Shown: piece after piece, positions 24,401-35,600 of the stretch
How the letters are laid out: each line of letters opens with the position of its first letter
Position numbering within the stretch: the stretch's first letter is position 1
From: Mesaphorura yosii
Lineage: Eukaryota; Arthropoda; Collembola; Poduromorpha; Tullbergiidae
DNA length: 64,000 nucleotides
NCBI GenBank assembly: GCA_009869945.1
Contig: WIXG01000053.1
Location: 62,001-126,000 of the forward strand
Direction of reading: 5' to 3'
The notes under the pieces: generated by a model
Seen by the model: only the letters and a program-made list of their open reading frames with translations
Databases searched by the model: none
Told to the model about the DNA's origin: nothing
Made by a program: the position numbers and the translations under genes

Positions 24401-27400
24401 AATGAATTAAGGCAAAGAGTCAAGGAGCCCCATGCCTGCAAGGAAGGAAAAATGTCTGTACAACTCAATCTTGACTGAATTACAGTAAGAATTCAACAAT
24501 ACAAATCAATTTTCACATCTGTGCAGGTGAAAAGATTAAATTTCCGTGACAATAACAAAACTCAATCTTCATCTTCGGGATTTTTCAATCCGAGCTCACA
24601 AAATCTGCTGCTGCTGCTGCTGCAGATTCTTGGCCACATTAAAAATATCATACAAACGCAAGCAAGCGACTGAAAGTAATTTCCTGGGCGATTCCTCGAG
24701 AATGGAATTTTTATCATATTTTGATCTTTGGTATTGCTTGCTTGAAAGACGTCACAAGTCACGACGCTGCGGAATTCCGTTGAGATTCAGAGCGGAAGCG
24801 TGCATGAAATACTGAAAACACACAGGAGGAACGATGGCGATGACGATGACGGTCCGGAGAAAAGTTTACTGAGATACAGTGTTAGAAATATTTCAAATTC
24901 TTGAATCTTTCAAGGAATAATTTATGCTGGGCTAATTTAATTACTTTGCTTTCCCTCTGTGTATTCTTCTTCAGCAGTCTTCCTCTCCTGTTCAGATGCC
25001 TACATTTTCTTAATTTTAGAGTCAGGTCGAGAATTGCCTGCCCGGGTTGCTTTTGCTTAATTTGCCCACGCTAATTATGGTTAATTATTGTGCTATTTCT
25101 TTTCAAACTCTTTCTTCGCATTCGTTATCAAATTACACTTATATTTAGCAGGAAAACGCACACATTCGTTCAAACTTTTATTCATTCTTTTTTGTTTCGT
25201 GAATTTCAACTGAATACATGTACCTTGACATCGAGTTCCACATGCCACAAGCCATGTCAGCGTCAATTTAAAATCAAAACCACGTATATACGGCCGATTT
25301 AGCTGACAATTTTATTTTCCCGGATTTTGGGGTGTCAATTACACAGTCGACCTTTTGAGTGACAGTTTGTGCAGCCTTCTGTCATTGCAACGGGCGTACG
25401 AATTTCTAAATAATTAGACATACTTAAGGCTTAATCGCGAGTGTGCGCAAGAAAGAGTTATGATGACTGCTGCATTGTTCATGCGTTGTTCATGCAGCTG
25501 CGGATCATTTTTCAAATTCGGACTCCATGTGCTGCTTATTAATAATCTCATTCATTGGCAACATGCTGGACGTGGGTCCGCAATGGATTTCGTCGGCTGG
25601 CATTCCACTGTGAGATCTGCCTGTCTTTCTCCCTTTTTCTCTTTCGTGTGGGAGGACGAAACTTTTGTTTCGTATCGCGTTTTCTCCAAGCTCAACAGCG
25701 CGCCAGATTATAGCTTGTCCTCCAGCCTAGGCCATGCTTTAGAGTGAAAGAGGAACGACGCACATATAAATAATCGAATTTTCTTTTGTTGGCATTGTTT
25801 AAACTTTATCTCAACACGGGTCGTGGCTTCTTCGCATTCATACTCGCAAAAGTTCCCCATATTCAGACAATCACTGGAAAAATTGATATCGTCTGGGGTG
25901 GCATTGTGATTCTCTGTTCAAAATCGTCATGTCATTATAATTTATGATTATTTTCCAAGTAAACTGATCTCCTCCGCGTTGAGTTGGAATTTGAATGGAG
26001 TCATTCAATTTAAGTTTCCGAAAGTACAAAGGAAGATCACATGCGAGATACGAATGCCAGCGATAATTTTCGCAACTGCGGTAAAGTTGGACTGACGTAA
26101 TTTCACGGGAAAGACTTTGGAATAAGCCCGAGGTCGAGTGTTGTGTGATTCTTCGTACTGGAACGGCGTTGAATTTCAGAAATTTTATATGGCGTTAATT
26201 AAATTTCTTTCATTGCGCCATTCATTGAGCCACGAGTGTGGCGTGTTTATCAGTTCAGTCATTGTTCGGACAGTGTTTGCTGTAAATCTTGCGCTGTCAT
26301 GTCGTTATCTTATTAGTGAGCCACCAACTACTTCACAAATCAAACAAAAAACCAGGAAGTGCTCATGCCCAAGAGAAACCTTCTGAATGGGAAATTTAGT
26401 ACCTCAGGACTCAAACATGTTAGCATTAATTAATGCATCTCCTCATGAGTGCGGCTGCAGCTCCTAAAACCCCTTTCTTTTGTTTCTTATTCACAGGAGA
26501 GGAACGCGGTCACTTTGGACCATGGACCATGTGCAAGGATATTGGCTACGGCCGGGATCTCTGCGGTCAGGCAATCTCCAGCTTCAGACTCATGAGTAAG
26601 CGCCCGCTTTTCATACAAGAACATACATAGACGGTGTGTGGGTCTCGCGTCTTAGAGCAAATCTTTCCACTGCTTGCTTAAGAGGCACTAAATATTCATG
26701 CCGTATAACAACTCCCTGGTCACCCGGACTAGCGATTGGGAGTCTTTTAAACCGAAGCGCTAATAAACAAAACACTCGCAAGACAATAGCGCTTATTTGG
26801 TGCTTTATATTTTATCAACTTCTAGCAACAAAGTTATTAAATTCAGACAGTTTAATTGTGCGAATTACCGAATGTGCTCGCGTTTTTTTTTCGGTCGCTC
26901 GATTGATCGAAGATTAGCAGAACAGAGGCAACGTTAATCTTTCTCTTATTGATTTGGCGAAAGTTGAAATAGTCGAGACGCCAAGTCGATAATTGTTTTA
27001 TCTTTATTTAATCCTCCTCTTTTCTCGTGTTGATGATTAAACAGCGAAAATAATCCCTTTATTTCTACTCCCTCATTAAATTTGTTTCTTTTGCACTTGA
27101 AAAGAATTTATCGAAATCCAACTCTGTTTTTTTTGTATTTTTGTCGCTTAGTTCATTTTATCTCCTCTCAAATCTCCTTTGCTTCAAATGAGAACGGAAA
27201 GTCACGGTGTTCGACATGCTGAGTCGCCGCTTTCTCTGTGATTGCGCGGTGAAAGCAAGCGAAATGTTTGCTGTACGGTTTTATGGAACAATTATGTCAG
27301 AATAAAGGGCATTAAAACCGAGAGTTCTCGCATTTTAACGACAGGAAATTAAATCCAAACACAAATTACACAATAACAAAGCACTCGACCGTAGAAGGGG

Positions 27401-30400
27401 CGAAAATCAGAGTGTTAACACGGAGAAAGTGAGCAAGGTCATAAAGCAGAAGTCGTGGCGTGCATGCGCGCTGTATGCATACGAATTAGTCTGGAAGTTT
27501 TCTTTACTTTCCATTGCTTTGCTGATTTTTGCCTGTGCCCTTTGCGGATTTCGTTTAATATTAATAGGTTAATATATAAACATGAACTGAGACTAAGACT
27601 CGTGCTGTTCTTGCAGCTGTGGTACGTGCAGCCGGGATTTGTGCCGCAATTGGAACGGCGACACTTGGCCTTTACTGCGTGGCGTCCATATTTCAAATCT
27701 CCATGCAGGTGACACGCTCCCGGATCCTCTTCCACTACCACCACGTCGTATTTGTCAAGCTCGCGTGCAGCGTCGCCACAGGTAGGCTGGGATCGCTAAA
27801 ACCTAGTCCGAGTGCATGCAGTAGAATTCTTGTGTACTAATTTTGGCCTCCTTGCAAAATTTTCCACAGCCATGACAACGATCGCTGCGGTGTGCTGCTT
27901 CGCGGCGCAAAGTGACGATCTTGAACGAGGCTACATCGTCGAGGCGAGTTTCTGCTTTTACATGGAGGTAAGGTCACATGCACGTTGCAAATGTAAATTA
28001 AGACGTTAATGAATGAACAGGTGCTCCCTGCCCCAGAGTAATTGAGACTTAATACGACATAATTAAATGACGTGCAATTTAGAAATCTCAAGCTGACGCC
28101 TAGCTTTAGTGCAATTGTAAACAGTCGGTGTAATCATAACATGTATTACGTGCTGAGAGATGCCGCCCCCCATCGAGATAGCTAATTTAAGTTACCGCTG
28201 TCGGTGCACAGAAATTTAGAGTGGTTCATAATAATCTGGGCGGGAAAACGTGTGGCGTGGGCAGCAGCACAAAGTGGCAGGGCGGGCAAGAGAAAGCACA
28301 CGCAGACTCAATGTATTTATAAATACCTCAGCGTAGAGCTCTCTGCTTCTTGGCCATGTCCTCTACAACGTCTTTAAATACTGTGGAGGCTTAAGAAAGG
28401 ATTTTAATTAAATTCTTACTCACAGACTCAAAAGCCTCATGTCAGCGTAGAACATTCCATTCGCCATTCTGAGCTCCCACTTGCGTAAACTCATTCACAA
28501 GTGTTTAGCTATTAACGCTATTATTCAATAATGCACGTCGTTCTTTCTCCGAATTCTAAAATTCAGACCAAAATCTTCTACTTTCACGTGCATGGTCACT
28601 ACGTGCAGCGCTCAGTGAACTGTGCATTAAGGCGATGCAATGATTTACGGCAGGCGGGTGCGAGCGGGCAGGTTCAATGAAAAGAGCGACGGAGTGAGGC
28701 CAAACAGTTGGTTTCTTGCACGGTTCTTTGTTGGCTTCTGGTATCGCATTAATTCATTACCTCCTTCTTCAAAACACGCGAGTAGAGAAAAACGAGCCTG
28801 GCAGGCTTTAATTAATTGTACCATTCATTTTTTCACTTTTCTACTCCTTTCCTATAATTAATTAATTCGAGATGCGACACAAATTCGATTAGCGCACTCA
28901 GAAAATGAGGGGAGCCTTGTTTTATTGTCCTCACTTTGCGTCGTTTGGGTGTTAGGGCGCTTTACCTCTTGGGAGTGATGAATGAAGGCTCGACTCGTCT
29001 TCTCGGCTTAATGCCCTCGTTCGTTCCCTCATGATCTTTAATCCCATTAAGGCAGGCCATCTTGCTTGTTCATTAACTATTTTCCAAGAACCGAGCAATG
29101 GCTATGGCAATGGCAATGGCTTTAACCGTTGATTTCGTCTCTCTTGCAGGTTATTTTGGCCATATTTGCATTTATTCTGATGCTGCTGACAATCGTCGAG
29201 TACACGACGCTTCGAAAACTGCGTCTCAACCTGCTTCTGAACGGTGCTCAAGAGATTACGAAGAGCAACGGGAACCGGAGCAGTAATCGTCACATTGGTG
29301 CTAAGCCCCGACTCCCGCCGACCTCTGGCGGGCCCACAAACCTCCTCCTCCCGCAGATGGGCTTCGGGACCACGATCGGCAACCCGGGCTTCCGTGATGC
29401 GGGTGGTGGCATAAACACAAATGGTATTGCCGTGACAGATTCAAGTGCTCGTTTAGTGTCGTCTGTGCCGTCCGCCGTTGTGTTTTATAGTAATAAGAGT
29501 GATAGTCTTAAGCGTAAGGATAAGAGTAAGGATAAGAACAAGAGCAAGAAGAGTAGTCTAAGCAGGTCTGGTAGCAATAATAGCATTCGAAGTCAGATTC
29601 GCCAAATTCAGCAGCAGAAGCTGCAGCTGTCGGCAGCGGCTCGTCCGCTGCCTCCTCAGACGCTGCGCATTAGCGAGGACACAACCACCTCGAGCATAGT
29701 TATCAATAATCCGAATGTAACCTCTCTCCCTGCTGTCAACCCGCCTTCGAAGGTGCCTCCATCTCCGCCCGTGCTTGTAAACAATGTCAAGGGGACTGGG
29801 GGCAAGGAGAGTAACGCTAAAGGTGCTGGTGCTGCTGCTGCTGGCGTGGGCAAGAGCCCGGGCAGTGTTACGAGTAGCTTGACAAGCGTGACGAGCATTT
29901 CGAGTTCCAAGCCCCCCAAGTCTCCAGGCACGAGTCGCCTCGCGCGGGCGAGGCAATTGAGCATTGAGAAGAAGGAGCGGAGGAAAGCGAGAAAAATGAT
30001 TCGTGCGGTGGTGGGCAACACGGGCTCTGGCTCGGGACGGAGCAAAAGCCGAACCCCGCCACGGTCCTCGTCTCCGGGGCCGAGTTCCTCGTTAGCGACA
30101 GCAGGGGCAGAGTCTAGACCAGGCAAGTTTAAGTTTAGGAGGCCATTCATTAATTTCCGTTTCTCTTCTTCTCATGTGCCTCCTTCACCCTCTCTCTCCA
30201 CCTCGTCCTTCCAAAACACGTCGGCGTCTGACTGGCATCCGGATAGTATAAGCATCGTGCCCACGCCAGACTCCGTCAACGACGACTCGACCATGTCCGT
30301 CATATCCTCCACGTCCACCGTCTCCACAATCGCCTCTACCCTCACCCCAACGCCCGCCGTGGCCCGGGGGCCACTCCGCTCAAGTCTCAAGAAGAGCAAA

Positions 30401-30541
30401 CCCGCAGCGCCCACACCAGACGACTCCATCGGCTCTGCCCTCGGAATCCAAAACCCCGGTTTCTCAGCCACCTCCCCCACCCTCTCAAGGACGGGAAGTC
30501 TGAAGAAAGTTCGGATCCAAACCATATCCACAGACGTCTGA
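21442..30541 (+). CDS. Claudin/PMP22-superfamily four-helix membrane protein with long cytoplasmic tail (623 aa)
   Basis: Five exons splice in frame at GT-AG sites: 21442-21559, 26497-26595, 27617-27781, 27870-27967 and 29150-30541 (TGA). Phases match at each junction (1, 1, 1, 0). Hydrophobic helices lie at about residues 6-30, 76-98, 116-140 and 154-177. The first extracellular loop carries the claudin-type signature: Trp32, then G-P-W at 47-49, Cys52 and Cys62 with nine residues between them. Claudin-fold proteins act at septate or tight junctions, as channel auxiliary subunits or as adhesion proteins; which applies here is unknown. The tail from about residue 180 to 623 is one exon. It is rich in Ser, Pro and Thr, has a Lys-rich block near residues 277-297 and a second basic block (K-K-E-R-R-K-A-R-K), and ends I-S-T-D-V, a class I PDZ-ligand pattern. 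Insect claudins that I know are about 200-300 residues, so the tail is unusual. It is not an obvious TARP because the first loop is short. Confidence 0.82.
21560..29149 (+). other. Introns of the claudin-like gene
   Basis: Intron 1 (21560-26496) is the largest at 4.9 kb, then 26596-27616, 27782-27869 (88 bp) and 27968-29149. All begin GT and end AG, with good GTAAG-type donors. Intron 1 holds a (CTG)5 tract at 22545-22559 and a (CTG)6 tract at 24605-24622. No nested gene was recognised; frames of up to about 130 codons in the interval have no domain content. Confidence 0.7.
24605..24622. repeat. (CTG)6 microsatellite
   Basis: Perfect six-unit CTG tract in intron 1 of the claudin-like gene. 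A second, five-unit tract lies at 22545-22559 in the same intron. Confidence 0.9.
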
Positions 30542-32465
30542 ATAGTTCCACATCACCCAACGCCTTGTTAGTGCTATGATAACATCCGTGCCTTCGTTTT
30601 GTACTTTTCTACTGTTCATTCTTGTTCCGTCGAGTCTCTTGTCTTTTGCTCTTGCCACAGTCGTGAAGTTTATAAGAGGACGACGCAACGTTCGTTGTAT
30701 TGTATTTGGCAAAATCTGTGTACTTGTTCGTTTGTACGTTTTATTCTCGTGTTAAACCGCGTTGCGTGGGCACAATCTGGAATTTGCATTCCTGGACGTA
30801 CGTACTCGATGGGTGGACGGACGACTTGCGAATGCTAATAGCTAATTTATGACCTTGTGATAATCAGAAAATCAGCCTTGACACCGACAACTCAAACCGT
30901 TAGCATACGCGTAGTTAAGAAATTCATTTAGCCAAGTACAAATCGAGCTTTTGACCAACTCGGCTAGCTAAACGAGGAATTCCAAAACTTATTTATAAGT
31001 AGCCTGGTTTTTATTTTTGTATTTAACTAATTAGACAGCATTTACACGTTGTTGTTTCATACCGTAAGTGAAATTACAACAATTAATGAGGTTTACTGCG
31101 TCTGCGCGTGATTAGTTTGCTATTTGCTTTAACAGCCTGAAACTAAGCTCTTAGAAAACTATTCACTTAATGCCACTATACAAATGTCAAAATGGTGCGT
31201 GCGGCGTGCATTTCTTCGTAGTGCACAGAATTAAGAATGTGATTTCGAAAACTAATCGTTTCTATTTCTGCGAGTAAAGTCCAATGAAATGTGATGCATA
31301 GATACATAATTAGCCCACCATTGAGTGTCAAGTCGGAGGAAGGAAAGGTCAAACCAAAAGTTCATCTATCACTCCCCAACTTTAACTTTTTCCGTAGAGT
31401 CTTGTAAATACTAAAATGACTAAATCTCAGTGCTTGCTCTTTGGAGGTATCAAAAGCCTGCTGCTGCTGGCCCATCACGCATTTCATCTGTCACATACAT
31501 CCAATATTGGAATAGATAGATTATTAGAGGGTTAGCGTTGGATGGCAGGAGGACGGATGTGTGGGTTAGAAAAGCGACCCAACACGACGTGACACAGCCA
31601 ACGTCAGCCGTTTTTAATAACCTGGGTGCATAGAGCATGAGAATGACAATGACTGTGACGCGACTGCCAAATTAACGTGACAGTGATGGACGGCATGCAA
31701 TCACTGATTTGACTATTGACTTTTTTGGACTAGACGCGTTGGCGCAAATTGGCAGATCAAGCTGGACTTTTGCTAAATGAGTTACCTCACTAATTGGACT
31801 TGAAACCGCTTGAATTTCTCATTAAGCCAGTTAGAGAATAGAAATATTGACTTTATCAAGTCACTCATAAATGTTAATTTATTTTATTCAACACGGCGCG
31901 TGTTGCTGGAATTCGTTTCGTTTTGCAAATGATTCTTTTGAGTTCATGTACCTTATTTTAGGAGAAAGGACGACAGATTTGAGGCGTCATAATATTTTTG
32001 CTCACAAGAGCATGAATGTTATGTCCACACTGTTGCTCCGCTTTATTTGGATATGATAGGCTAAGAGATTTCTAATTAATCCCGTTTCATGAAATCTACT
32101 CCAGCTTCAAGACTCTTTGCCTTGTTTTCTATTCCGCTTTCAATTCTCGTGCTGTTTGCAATTTTCTTTGCCTGTAAGTCTACGTAATTAACTTTCGTCG
32201 TGTTGAAGCTGGTTGTCAGCCATATTTTGAGTTGAATTCTGTAATGCTGAACCTGCATTTCGTATTAAGCACAAAAGGATTGCTCTGTTTGCTACTGCTA
32301 ATTTCGGGAATAATATACCAAATTTGTTACGGGCTTGAATTGAATACGAGTTTTAAGTTTGTGGCAATCTTGTGTCAGCTTCTGATCTAGGTGGCTTCGC
32401 TGCTGTTGCCGCTATTGTTTACCATATTTTTTTTCATTGTGCCAATAAAAAGTCTACATTCCAAA
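30542..32465 (+). other. Probable 3' UTR of the claudin-like gene
   Basis: The first canonical AATAAA that I find downstream of the stop on this strand is at 32444-32449, giving a 3' UTR of about 1.9 kb. The stretch is AT-rich and lacks long frames. The UTR may end earlier at a variant signal that I did not recognise. Confidence 0.4.
32444..32449 (+). terminator. Candidate poly(A) signal AATAAA of the claudin-like gene
   Basis: Canonical hexamer inside GCCAATAAAAAG, the first that I see after the stop codon at 30541. It sits 25 bp left of the opposing signal of the PCM1-like gene. Confidence 0.4.
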
Positions 32466-32473
32466 GTATGCAC

Positions 32474-32479
32474 TTTATT
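32474..32479 (-). terminator. Candidate poly(A) signal AATAAA of the PCM1-like gene
   Basis: TTTATT on the plus strand reads AATAAA on the minus strand, about 220 bp downstream of the PCM1-like stop codon at 32700. The predicted cleavage site would fall close to or inside the 3' end of the convergent claudin-like transcript. Confidence 0.45.
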
Positions 32480-32699
32480 AACACATTCATCAGACCTAAC
32501 AGAAGATGCATCAATTATGCCTCATACAAACCACAATTAGACGGGACCTTAAAGAAGAATTGAAAGATCATGCTTAACGTTACGATTGGAACGGATAACC
32601 TGAGATTCGGAATGAATGGTAGCAAAATCAAAAAGCTGATTGGTCCTTAAAGGTAACTGTTTAGTAGTAAAGATTCACAATTGTTTGTACTCTGCGTAT

Positions 32700-35600
32700 T
32701 CAAAACCTGATTGGCACAAATCCAGAAGCATCTCCTCCACCCGCGTGCTCATCGTCCTCCTCACGCCCGTCTCCGCCTTCTCTGGGGACCTCGTCAGGAG
32801 CATGGCCACCTTCCTCTCGATGACGAGCGTCGTTGTCGAATTCCCCACGATCTGCTTCGCCGACAGTAAGATCCATAAGATCGTGGATTTCTCCATCATC
32901 GCTGTCCAAGGTCTGAACAGAACAAAGTTGCATCAACGACGGCGACTTCAAGATTCAATAACATGCCCAGGTTTAGGCAAATCGTAAATTGCTTACATCA
33001 TCTAATCTGAAGTTATAGTCTGCAGATGCAGGGATCGATCCATTTGGTTCGTGACAATGTGCTGGAGCAGAAACACTACCAGTCCGTCCAGTGCAATCTG
33101 AGAAAAGAGAGTTCTTAATTGCTCCAGGCAACAAGGTCCTAACCGCATTCTCACCTCGGGTGATTCTCGTCATTTGAAGGCCTGACGCAGTTGTCACGAT
33201 GCTGGTCGTTGTCAGTCCAGAGCTGCTTGTTGGTTCTTCTCGATGCTGATGGTCTGGTGGCTCAGCCTCTCGCTCCACATTTTCCTCGTAGTCGTCGTCT
33301 GTCCTGCTGAAGTTGAACGGGTTGACCACTCCAAGCTGAGGATGCTGTTGCTGTGGTGTACGCACAGGACTCTGTGGCGGCGAGCTCATGTTTATGCGTA
33401 CGGTGGTCTCATTATGCTCGCTGACAACTGCTTGCATGACGTTCATTACATGCTGCCTTGCAGTATCTGTGCCTAGAGACGACAACTGTTGAAGAAGATC
33501 AAGAACAAATGCTGGGCGATGACCATTTTCGTCCAGGAATCTGTTGACTTGTGCAGCCAGTATTTTACTTGCATCAGAAGTATCTGAAGTCGTAACTTTG
33601 AAACTGAAAACATTTGTATAGCCGTGTTTTAGCTTAGGGTGAAGTACGCATAGGACAAATGAGAAGTATGTTGTGGTATTCTGCCTACCTCACGGGCCGC
33701 GTTTCGACAACTCTAGAATCTCTATACACAGCAGGACCATGCTCCAGAACGCCATGTGTCGCAACCCTGTCTTCCACTATATTGTCAGGCAAGATGGCAT
33801 TGTCTAAGAGTTTAGAAAATTAGTTAGTTCAGTTAGTTCGGATTTCGCATGGAGAAAAGTATTATCATTACTGGTGGAACCGGAGGAATTCAGCCGAAAG
33901 ATGTGACTCTGATCCTTGTTCTTCTTTTTTGAGCTTGCGATATTCTCCACAAACTGTGGGCTTCTGAGATGAGCTTTCGAACCGTTGCCCACCGGATTCC
34001 GATTGACCACGAGATCAGGTCGGATGTTGTTTTGATGACTTGTTCCAGACTGGTTATTCAACTCTTCAGGAAGAAACAAGGATCCAGCGGCCTGTCGTGC
34101 TTCTGCATTGCACGAAGACGAAGTTGCTCCATTCATCTTAGGACTGCTCAACAGATTTTGCCGCGAGTAGCTGCAAATGAGAAAAAGAGCACATTATTTG
34201 AAATTACGTTATGACAGAATTCAGGTGCCAATGCCACAAACCTTCGGAAATTATCCCAGTAGTTGTTTGCCCTCGGGCGCGGCTGCTGTATCTGATTGTT
34301 CAGGGTTAAGTTGTTCAGAACAGGCTGACCACTTCCTGTTCCGAACCCTGCTCCTGAAATATTATGCGATTGATATCCAAGTTGCGGGGGTTGATTGAAC
34401 ACAAATCCGTCCCGATTGACATTGTTGAGTGCAATTCCACACGATAAATTTGATGGGTGCTGGTTATCGACGTGAACGTTTGTGGCATTGTGATACACTG
34501 CAGTGGCAGGCACTGCCAGAGGCTGTGGCGGTGCTATGATGGGTGAGAATGTTGGATATGCATGTGATGGCCACGAAACACCATTGGGTTGAAGTCCCGA
34601 AGGTGCATGCTCCTGAAATTCGCAATTTCATATAATTAACTTTGACACGTCACTTATCCCTCGTAAACGACCAGTAGTTGCCCTACCCCAATGTTCTGCC
34701 CTGGGCGTCGGAATGCGGACGCTCTGACGTTAATGCCACCCATGTTTTCAGCTTCCTGTCTTGCCTGATGGGCGGCACTTTGCGACATGGAAAACTGGTG
34801 AAGCAGTACATCATTAATGCGACGATTTATGTCATTTTCAGACTCCAGAGCAGTTAGGCGTTGCATCAAATCTTGTTGACCATCCAGAACACGTCGTGTA
34901 TTGGCCACGGCGATGTCAAGTCTGTTTGCGAACTACGAAAGGAATAGCAGTAAAGAAAAAATACTATAGCGAACTGCACATGCCTTCACATGTTCCTGTA
35001 TTCAATGTAATTGCAATAACTTACACTGCGAATCATCCTGTCGAGGTCTTCCATCTGTTCAGTTCGTCTTAAGTCTTGTGAATAGAGTTCACTTTTCATA
35101 TGCATTAGTTTCCGCTCTATGTCGGACGGATTCTCACGGAAGTCAGCAGTGGCGAGAGGTCTTGAAAAGTTTGGATCCTAAGTAAGAGTCGTGTCGAGGA
35201 GGAAACAAACCAACCAATTCGGAAATACTACTCGTTTGCCTTTACAACGTTATCAAATCTTACCCCAGGTGATGCCAGAAAGCGTTGGTCTGTTTGGGCG
35301 CGGGTTGACAGTCTTTGAAAGTCGCGGACTACATCAGTATTCATATCATGCGAATAGAGTATGTTCGGCCCTCCAGCTCTGGCAAATCTAGCATCTTGCA
35401 AGGGCTGTTCCTCCCAGCGACCTCGTGCTTCCTGAGACTTGCTGGCTTTTTTCAGCCTAACAAATTTCGACATGTCGTCTTCAGGCATGGCAGAGTTCCC
35501 AGAGGAGGTAGCGCCTTGACCAAAAGCTCCTCCATTGCTGAATGAAAATGAAGTTGGATTCAACGTGCTGGACTGCCCATTGCCACTAAAACGAAAGGAA

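Noticed and set aside
29558-30150. Antisense frames of 132 and 164 codons opposite claudin-like exon 5
   Set aside because: They mirror a GC-rich Ser/Pro-coding exon, whose antisense frames are often open. The plus-strand frame has splice-phase support and a membrane helix.
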